Positions 31,681-40,000 of a stretch of DNA of 40,000 nucleotides are shown piece by piece. Under the pieces are notes generated by a model. The model saw nothing but the letters and a program-made list of their open reading frames with translations, had not been told where the DNA came from and ran no database searches. This DNA is from Botryococcus braunii (taxonomy: Eukaryota > Chlorophyta > Trebouxiophyceae). The stretch spans positions 483,476 through 523,475 of the forward strand of contig KV908398.1 of the NCBI GenBank assembly GCA_002005505.1, in the 5' to 3' direction. Position 1 is the first letter of the stretch. Every line of letters begins with the position of its first letter. The position numbers were made by a program, and so were the translations under genes.

Positions 31681-31772
31681 TACTCCTCCTCGAGCTCCTC
31701 TTTCTTTACTTCATCCTTTCCCTCCTCCTCCTCTCTCTCCTCCTCCCCCTCCTCCTCCTCCTCCTCCTCTTC
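31681..31772 (+). promoter_or_regulatory. CTC-rich pyrimidine tract before the MORN gene
   Basis: A stretch of CTCCT units ends six bases before the first ATG. It may act as a 5' UTR or promoter pyrimidine patch, or as the polypyrimidine tract of an intron, although no clear AG follows before the ATG. A complementary GAGG-rich tract follows the gene at 32890-32945. Confidence 0.4.
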
Positions 31773-31778
31773 TTTGGT

Positions 31779-32828
31779 ATGGGTTCGCATCTTCCATCCT
31801 TTTCTTTGGTACGCGTTCGCATCGAGAGTATTCATTTACAGAGCACTATGGGTTTCTTCGGGGGGTGGGTATTCGGGGACGGGACTCCCCGAATAGGTTG
31901 CAACTTGTACCAGAACCGGCCAGTCCGTATCCTAGCCCCATGTGATCGACTTCTTCTACTTAGAAAAAGCGGGATGGGGGTGAGTTTGCAGCTGAACTTT
32001 CTCGACAACGACACAATAGCCACCAAATTTCAGCAATTTTTCGCCCCTATCGGCGGCGACGTCTGGGTCAATAACAAAAGCTACGCAATCCGTCTGCATC
32101 TACCTAATCCCATTACCCTCGAGGGTCGCTACTCAGGGCCTTGGCTAACTCAAGAAGCTCGTCCTGCACATGGCGAAGGTTCTTTCGAAACACCCACTTT
32201 GAAGTACCATGGAAAGTGGCAGAACGCCATGATGCATGGGCAGGGAACGATGACCTGGCTTGATGGCAGATCATACACGGGGAAGTGGGCGCATAATCGG
32301 ATGCACGGCTTTGGAGAGTTCAAGTGGGTAGACATCCATGAGACCGAGTATAATTATAAGGGGGAATATTGGCACGTACCTAAAGGGCATCACGAAACGC
32401 ATGGAAATGGCGAGTTCACATGGGGTCCTGGCAACTGGTTGAAGGGGGTATGGTTTGACGGTAACTTTTATGGTCTGGGACGTGTCATTGTTAACAACGC
32501 AACCACCGGTGATGATGTTCACGTAAGCTTGTGCACGGGGGAGATGAGACTCATGATCATTTCCTCCTTCCTGGAAGACTTCATACTAGGTAACATCATG
32601 CACCTGAAGATGGAGGGCCAGGGAGAATGTCATTGGAATGATGGCCGTAAGTACGAGGGTGAGTTCACGGATGGCCTTTGCCATGGCAGCGCCGTGATTA
32701 CTTGTGTAAATGGCGATAAGTATAGAGCATTGTTTAAACGTGGCTATTTGGATAAGTTTGATAGTTTTTGGAGGGAATCTTTGACTCCGGATCACCGTGA
32801 TCCGGAGTTTAGAACTCAATACAAGTGA
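31779..32828 (+). CDS. MORN-repeat protein, single exon
   Basis: An intact 349-residue frame, TGA at 32826-32828. MORN repeats (YxGxWxxGxxHGxGxxxxxDG) are visible at about residues 115-140 (degenerate, ARPAHGEGSFETP), 143-164 (YHGKWQNAMMHGQGTMTWLD), 166-185 (YTGKWAHNRMHGFGEFKWVD), 193-215 (YKGEYWHVPKG then HGNGEFTWGPG), 221-236 (LKGVWFDGNFYGLGRV), 278-290 (MEGQGECHWNDG) and 292-312 (YEGEFTDGLCHGSAVITCVN). MORN proteins act as membrane-associated or cytoskeletal scaffolds, some with lipid kinase domains, but no catalytic domain is attached here. The first 110 residues are not recognised. ATG 31848 (MGFFGGW) is a possible alternative start. The C-terminal codons 32784-32808 form a perfect hairpin. 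Confidence 0.85.
   Translation: MGSHLPSFSLVRVRIESIHLQSTMGFFGGWVFGDGTPRIGCNLYQNRPVRILAPCDRLLLLRKSGMGVSLQLNFLDNDTIATKFQQFFAPIGGDVWVNNKSYAIRLHLPNPITLEGRYSGPWLTQEARPAHGEGSFETPTLKYHGKWQNAMMHGQGTMTWLDGRSYTGKWAHNRMHGFGEFKWVDIHETEYNYKGEYWHVPKGHHETHGNGEFTWGPGNWLKGVWFDGNFYGLGRVIVNNATTGDDVHVSLCTGEMRLMIISSFLEDFILGNIMHLKMEGQGECHWNDGRKYEGEFTDGLCHGSAVITCVNGDKYRALFKRGYLDKFDSFWRESLTPDHRDPEFRTQYK
32784..32808. repeat. 25-base hairpin inside the MORN coding region
   Basis: ACTCCGGATCAC, one base, then the exact complement. It encodes residues TPDHRDPE near the C-terminus, 18 bases before the stop codon. Confidence 0.85.
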
Positions 32829-33115
32829 AGGAGTTGCCCAAGATGATAGGAGGATGACCGGAAGAAGGGAGGAGTTATAGAGAAACCAGCTGCAGAGGGA
32901 GAGGAGGAGGAGGAAGATAGAGGAGTAAGGGAAAGGAGGGGGTTGCGAAGGTGAGTACTGGGTCAGCAATTTGCATGGGGGCTTGTCCCAAATGCCTCAG
33001 TTGGAGAGAAGACTGTCGCATCCGAGCTCCAGGCCTGGGCGAAATTCAAAACGGTGATAACGATCCAAAATGCCCCTATATAGTACAATACATTATACCG
33101 GTATATGGAACCCTG

Positions 33116-33140
33116 GATTACTGGTATCATACCAGTAATC
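33116..33140. repeat. 25-base hairpin
   Basis: GATTACTGGTAT, one base, ATACCAGTAATC. Partial further copies of the half (ATACCAGT) follow at 33152. Confidence 0.9.
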
Positions 33141-34567
33141 ATACAGTATCATACCAGTGGTATGCTGAATCCTGGAAGAATTCTGATATCAAGGTGATAG
33201 TGGTAAGAAATATATTTTCACGAATCTTGCTAATCCTACGCAGGAGAATTTAGATCCACCATCTGATAGATTTTTACATGTTTAGACATGCTGAATACCA
33301 TTTATTGATGGTTCAAACTAGTTGTGATACAAGGGCAACACCATATATAATCATTTGAAGACATGTGCAAGGACCTGATGTATACAAGGAACGTTCAAGG
33401 ATGTTAACTGAAGGGACTCCTCTGGATTGGTTAGGATAAGCCAATTGGCGTGCAAGCCTTCTAGACAAGATATGGGTGGGTGTCAACTGTGCTGGTATCA
33501 TGATTAATCAAGCAGATATATTTTTCCGCGGCCGGGACCAAGGTATGTCTATATACAGTGACCCGAGCGTGTCTACTTGCATCAGTTTATATATAAGCGC
33601 GTGTGGCGTCAATTGTAGCTGGTGGACGCCTTTGTGTGTGGTGCCGGACTTATCGAACTTGCAATTTGTCAAGCGAGCTCGAGCATGAGCACAACACCTC
33701 ATGAGCTCATGAGCACCGCGGTTCATGTCATTTATGTATCAGCTGCGCACGTGGTCCACGTGGGCCACATCATTTTGGAAACCCCATGATAGCTAAATAA
33801 GGGTTAGGACGCCCTGCTGGGGGGCACTTGAAACGTGTTGTCCGTTTCTGCATGCACGCATGCATGCATGACGAATGGCTTCGTATGAATAGGTTTGCTT
33901 CGAAAACTTAGAAGAATGCTTGGGTCATGATCATGAGCCATTCCATAGAAGGATAATCACAGCGAGGTCGATGAGACTATGGACTTGTCTCTAGGTTTGG
34001 TATACCTACGTAGGTTTACCTATAGTTCTCCCAAGACATCACTTAATTTTCAGTGTCACCTCTGCGTTACACTTTACACCACGTTTAAATTGATCCAAGA
34101 CCAATCTGTACCGTCGCTGCTTGGCGATTGACTTCGAATTGCAATTGCAAAGACCTCAGGGGATACCGGTACTTGGTGGAGAGGTGGGTGGTGGAAAGGA
34201 CGCGCGTTGGTGCGCGCTGGTGTAAAGATTTAGTGTTGGCGTGTATGAGCATCAAAAGAAGCGCTGGCCTTGCCCCTTCTGGAAGGACAACTTCAGACAT
34301 TTGAGTATCTTGCTGCCTTGATGTGAGCTATTCGTTTACTCAGATATAATCAGAGAAGCGTTTCTGAGGGGTGAGAAAGAGAAATGTGTTATACTTCACA
34401 TACCAGTATGTACCGTTAAGTTCAAGACAGCGTGACGTTCAAAGAATAACAGTTTCAGAGGGTTGAGTTCCAGCTGCTGTACATGTGTGACATATTTGTA
34501 AGTTCAAGGATGCTAGCCGCAATCTCAGACATGCATACATTCAAACGACTATAAGCCATGGTTCACA

Positions 34568-34587
34568 AGAGGCGTTGCAACGCCTCT
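34568..34587. repeat. 20-base perfect palindrome
   Basis: AGAGGCGTTG followed directly by its complement. Confidence 0.9.
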
Positions 34588-34763
34588 GCGAGTCGAAGAC
34601 GTGTGTACAGCACTGTCACTTCCATTATGCCCCCAACACGGTAAACCTTAACAACCCCTGCCGAGAGATACATTGCAATTGAAATTGTTAAAGGGACGCC
34701 AGCCACACGGGCTACGTTTCAGAACGTAGCCTTTCCAGCTGACAGCAAATGAAGATGAACAGG

Positions 34764-34851
34764 TACACGCACGCAAGCGCACGCACGCACGCACGCGCGC
34801 ACACACATGCACGCACGCACGCACGCACGCATGCACGCACGCACGCATGCA

Positions 34852-34942
<91 letters not shown>

Positions 34943-34975
34943 ACGCGTGCGCGCGCGCGCACACACACATGGACG

Positions 34976-35046
<71 letters not shown>
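34764..35046 (+). repeat. CACG and CA compound microsatellite
   Basis: (CACG)n tetranucleotide at about 34764-34870 with CATG variants, (CA)n to 34934, two GCGCGC blocks, then (CA)n to 35046. All alternating purine-pyrimidine. Confidence 0.95.
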
Positions 35047-35053
<7 letters not shown>

Positions 35054-36426
35054 TGAACTTATGTCGTTCATGAAATGATTTACAATATAATTGTTAGTTT
35101 GCCGAAGGCAGACTAGGCCCTGACCTACCCCACACGGAATGAATGGAGAAAGAAGCTGTTGGGCACTCCTTTCACAAGCCCGCTAGCTGGAAATCCGTGA
35201 TACAATATAGTTGCCGGCATGTGTCAGCAAATGCGTCCCGCACAAAAGCATTTTCGGATCGCCAGACATTTTGCAAGTTGGCACTCTTCTGAGCCGGATG
35301 GGAGCTAACGGAAGTCCGCCAAAATTTTCTTGCAGGACACAAAAAGTCTTGCAGGAAAGTTGACCCCTCCCCTGGGTTATAACCTTCCAAAACTTACATT
35401 TCTGCTTTCTGGCCTGCATGTCGCCCAACGCTTGGCTAGATAGATATACTGAGGCAAATAGTGAGCATTGCATATATGTGCGTCTCACAAGTAAGCAGTA
35501 TATCTAGTCTTTGCCTCAAAAATGTAATGTCGCATGAACACATCCATGACTACAGGCTTGGACAATTGTTATTAACTTATAAGTCAAGGCTCAAAGCAAA
35601 GTCAAGGCTCAAAGCCTGAAGAAAGTCAAGGCTGTATGCCATGCATGTGTCAATGCATTGACACACTATGGTGGCAATGCAGATCCAAAGGCTTGGGTTC
35701 AGCGTGCAGCAATGCTGACAAACCACAGTCCAGTTGCCACAGAAGGTCGCCTGCAATTAGGTGAGAAAGTGAGAAGCCCCAGCTGGATCAAACCCCTGTC
35801 TCCTGAAACGAAACTCAAGATTCATCCTCCTTGCCGTTCAAATCCGTCCCCTCCCCCTGTAGCGCTCCGTGAGGGTGAGGGCTTACGTGAGGATCATGGG
35901 CGATCGCAATGGGGTAATCATGCATCATCATGATGAGGTTACCTGAGGGATGGGGGCGTACGTGAGGGTGAAGGGTTAGTTTAACCCCTCACTTTCTTCC
36001 TCACAAAACTTAAACTTTGAAGGGAAGCTTATACTGCGCCATGGTTTCAGGAACCATAGGCGAGCAATAGGGAATTGGGAAAGTGGCACTGCTGTACCTG
36101 GACAAGGTCGAAAGCACCTCGCGACTATAATAATCAGGACTTCGCAGATGGAGTGACTGAACCCCAACATATGCAAAGGCTGAACCCATAGCTATGCGGT
36201 GACCGTACTCTCAAAGAAAATCACCCCTGGAACCTGCACAACCGCGTCTTTTGTACCCGCACCCCTGCAAGCCAATGGTACAACCCTCGCAAAGCACCAA
36301 TTGCCTACCCTCATGCATGCCAAAGTGGGCAACAATTCTGAAATTGAAAATAAATGCGTACAGTTGCTCAAAAGAGATATATCTTAGAAAAAGAACCTGA
36401 AGAACTTTCAGGTAGACAAGGGAACC
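35047..36426. other. no gene recognised
   Basis: Contains three tandem copies of AAGTCAAGGCTCAAAGC (35580-35632, the last diverged) and a 20-base perfect palindrome at 35646-35665 (half TGTGTCAATG). Diverged GTACGTGAGGGTGA repeats lie near 35868-35968. It probably includes the 3' UTR of the CCB3-like gene near its right end. Confidence 0.5.
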
Positions 36427-36637
36427 TCAGAGGTCCAGCTTTCTCTGCAGAAGGTTTAGGATGCCTTGCGGGCCCAGCAAGATCTCATTCAGGAAGCTGA
36501 GGACGGCCACCCAGACAATAGGGGAGACGTCCACGCCCCCAACAGGTTGGATAAGCTGCCGAGTGGGCTTCAGAAGGGGTTCTGTGGGAGCCACCACAAT
36601 GGACCAAGGAAGCTTCTTGCCGTCTATCTGCGGATAC
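36427..36637 (-). CDS. CCB3: YggT-family protein, CCB3-like, last exon
   Basis: After GGCCAG this exon starts with one base that completes the tryptophan codon left open in exon 38556-38401. It then encodes YPQIDGKKLPWSIVVAPTEP, LLKPTRQLIQPVGGVDVSPI, VWVAVLSFLNEILLGPQGIL and LLQRKLDL to TGA 36429-36427. This is the second half of a YggT domain. The pattern APTEP...TR...P.GGVDV.P.VW..LSFLNEIL.G.QG is that of CCB3, a plastid thylakoid protein of the system that attaches heme c' to cytochrome b6. The second membrane helix is about residues 38-57 of the exon. Assignment to CCB3 rather than another YLMG protein is from motif memory and could be tested by a tree. Confidence 0.8.
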
Positions 36638-36795
36638 CTGGCCCCCATCATCGCCGCACCTCCCCCGGTGAGTCACAGGGTGCATTCGAGGGGAGCGGAA
36701 GAAGGAGCAGGAAAGGGAGCAGGAGAAGCAGAAGGAGAAGGAACGGACAAGGTAAAGGTGAAGGAGAAAATGAAGAAGTGAGCGGGGGACCATAA

Positions 36796-38230
<1,435 letters not shown>

Positions 38231-38400
38231 AAAATCTGTTATGGCCTCAATTGTTAGAGATGATTGGCCATACCTACGCACAGAGACGAGGTCGTCTGAT
38301 CCATGCCATTATGAAAGCAGAAACATCGCATAGCTGCCAAGGCGGCAAGAACCAGGGTTCCCAAGAGACTGATACATGTTCAAAACGCATGGTCCCTTAC

Positions 38401-38556
38401 CAAGAAAGTACTATTCTGACGATGAATAATAAGATGGACAGTGATAGCACTGGCCGCAACACCGCTGCAAGGTTCCCTGCCGTTTTTGCGTCCAAGTCAG
38501 CCAGATTGAAGAGGTGGTTAACCAGCGTGTCCGATGCTGCGGCTGCTTGAGAAGCG
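38401..38556 (-). CDS. CCB3: YggT-family protein, CCB3-like, upstream exon
   Basis: After ATCGTCAG (acceptor 38558-38557) the exon encodes ASQAAAASDTLVNHLFNLAD, then LDAKTAGNLAAVLRPV and the first membrane helix (LSLSILLFIVRIVLS). It ends with TG of a split tryptophan codon at TTCTTG|GTAAGG. The join to 36637 gives RIVLSWYPQ, the hallmark of the YggT domain. The alanine-rich start is typical of the region just after a plastid transit peptide. The exon or exons carrying the start codon and transit peptide must lie upstream (above 38556) and were not identified. The 5' border at 38556 is a prediction. Confidence 0.75.
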
Positions 38557-38878
38557 CTGACGATATGATCGGTCAGTTGGACGTGAGCCAAAGCCACTGT
38601 CAGTGCCCCCGTCCTGGCACCGCAACCTGTAACCTCCCGTCCAACTCTCATCAGCGTCGTGCCGAACCATTCTGCAAGCCTTCGCCTGCACAGGAAGTAC
38701 CATCACCAAGCAAGAAACACTATATAATCGAACAGTCCTTTGAAGTGTCAAATGAAATTGTCAAAATCACAAACATGGCAGGCGAAGGACACGACAGATG
38801 ATCCACCGCCCAGTGTCCTGCTAGAGTTGCTACATTCTCCCATGCACAGAACCGTTATCTCTCAGGAAATCACCTCTA

Positions 38879-39292
38879 TCAACTGGTGACTTTCTTGTAA
38901 GCCGCCGCACAGCACTCCCATGCCCACAAACAAACGAAAGCGTTGTGCGGATCCGAGTACGAAACCATAGACCCGTTGTACGCATGCCAGCTGCCAGGCA
39001 AGGCGTCGTCATTTAAAGATACTGCGAAAGGGAAGATTTGGCAAACTTTGCCGCGCCTGTGGATGTGATTGCTCAATGCGGATGATCCTGGGATGAATAT
39101 GAAGACTTTCCTTGGAAAAAAAGGGCAGTAGAACAACGTGGCGATCCTCGGAGATGTACCTTCAGCACGTGCAGAAAATTGGTACGTTATCTTTGTTGCA
39201 AGAACAAAAAAACCCCATTCAATAGTTTGGATCGAGTGGAAGTACAGAAGAAGTATTTCTCTGGAGTTCAATCTTTCCCTTTCGTATGGCAT
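38879..39292 (-). CDS. unrecognised open frame (possible exon)
   Basis: A 137-codon minus-strand frame whose last part (CQIFPFAVSLNDDALPGSWH, AYNGSMVSYSDPHNAFVCLW) has gene-like composition without simple repeats. It ends in AAYKKVTS at a TGA. It lies about 320 bases upstream of the CCB3-like exon on the same strand but does not resemble a transit peptide. I cannot identify it and it may be chance. Confidence 0.2.
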   Translation of the reverse strand: MPYERERLNSREILLLYFHSIQTIEWGFFVLATKITYQFSARAEGTSPRIATLFYCPFFPRKVFIFIPGSSALSNHIHRRGKVCQIFPFAVSLNDDALPGSWHAYNGSMVSYSDPHNAFVCLWAWECCAAAYKKVTS

Positions 39293-39663
39293 CGTCAGTC
39301 CTGAGGGCCGGCTTGAATATTCGTGGGTGGGTACATTTCTTTCTCCCGCTTAATTAAATGCGCGGGGCTGTAAGAAATGCCAATTCATTAAACCTAGTCT
39401 CTCAAATTCTGAACATTGTTCCGGCATTCCCTTTCAGTGTCGACACTTGGCTGTGATCAGGCGAGCTGTCATCATCTCACGCACTGTAGCCATTCACGTC
39501 CACTCAAGCTCGTCTTCTCATTAACTATTTTTAATTTTGGAGTCGGTCTTTGCATTTATTAAAAGTGTTGGAGGGTTCATGGGCATGGGCATGTATGTAC
39601 GGGACTTGTGTGTCCGCTCGGAATCTTCTTAACGCCTTGATTATCCGTTTGCATTGTTCCACA

Positions 39664-39770
39664 GAGTACGATCGTTCCAAGCTTTTGGACCTGCCAAAAC
39701 TACACAAAGGAGATTTTTCCGAGCGAGTATGGCGACGTCCGCATCCTCAGACTGGCTGAAGCAGGTACTT
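39664..39770 (+). CDS. candidate exon, organelle-targeting-like N-terminus
   Basis: A good acceptor (TTGCATTGTTCCACAG) precedes 39664 and a good donor (GAAGCAG|GTACTT) follows at about 39764. One frame between them is rich in Arg, Ser, Ala and Thr (VRSFQAFGPAKTTQRRFFRA, then MATSASSDWLKQ), as in organelle-targeting peptides. The gene would continue beyond the window on the right. Other frames are also open, so this is a weak call. Confidence 0.25.
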
Positions 39771-40000
39771 ATCATTGTCTTGGTGAACAGTTCAGCCTTC
39801 AGTATCCTCTTTTTCCTGGTTATTCCCTCATCTTAGACCATACATTCAAACTGAACTTTCATCATCATTTCTTTGACCCACGCACAAACGGAACAGTTCC
39901 ACCAGCTCCATGTTGTCCTTGCCGTCTCGACACCTTCAAGATGCCCATGCTTCTCACTCGTGTGGAATTATCAATTACCTGTCAATCCAAGGATACGTGT

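Larger units (their letters stand above)
33050..34763. other. no gene recognised; several palindromes
   Basis: AT-rich, with a hairpin at 33116-33140 (GATTACTGGTAT around one base), a 20-base palindrome at 34568-34587 and a hairpin at 34709-34730 (GGCTACGTT/AACGTAGCC). CATGCACGCATGCATGCATG lies near 33850. Short frames have no recognisable content. Confidence 0.5.

Overview
The window looks like nuclear DNA of a photosynthetic eukaryote, most likely a green alga or relative. Genes are split by introns with GT-AG borders, and one chain of exons encodes a plant/algal-type MscS (MSL) channel. Two further exons splice exactly into a YggT-family protein of the CCB3 type, a plastid cytochrome b6f assembly factor. 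A LINE (L1-type) ORF1 is also present. I cannot name the species. There are no bacterial operons, no rRNA or convincing tRNA genes, and no CRISPR array. Simple repeats (TG/CA, CT/GA, TTA/TTG, homopolymers) make up about 3-3.5 kb by my count. They produce most of the long open frames (poly-Leu, Thr-His, Cys-Val, Ser-Leu), which are not genes.

Layout. 1-12.5 kb: AT-rich DNA holding a roughly 3.7-4 kb segment present twice in direct orientation (about 1805-5790 and 6480-10155) plus a rearranged third remnant (10159-11530). Each full copy carries a TG microsatellite and a small gene for a three-helix membrane protein that I cannot assign to a family. The third copy has its 5' half inverted and its middle missing. 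A SINE-like element with a tRNA-like B box occurs at about 825-1075 and, inverted, inside the first copy at about 3120-3375. 12.6-19.6 kb: an MscS-like channel gene on the minus strand, whose exons are embedded in minisatellites and microsatellites. The exon tail encoding the pore helix is duplicated in frame, giving two possible splice donors. 20-26 kb: a duplicated fragment of an MscS exon, an F-box-like gene on the minus strand with an apparent frameshift, and a LINE ORF1 without ORF2. 26-31 kb: compound microsatellites, an interspersed repeat, and a four-unit tandem repeat. 31.8-32.8 kb: an intact single-exon MORN-repeat gene. 33-36.4 kb: no recognised gene. 36.4-38.6 kb: the CCB3-like gene on the minus strand, with an intron full of microsatellites and a hexanucleotide array. 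38.6-40 kb: only weak candidates.

The genes do not form an obvious pathway. What links the window is structural: duplicated gene and exon pieces, interspersed repeats in pairs, and many perfect 20-64 bp palindromes or hairpins concentrated in the AT-rich parts. The most interesting items are the in-frame duplicated pore-helix exon, the triplicated small membrane-protein locus with its internal inversion, and the abundance of perfect palindromes.
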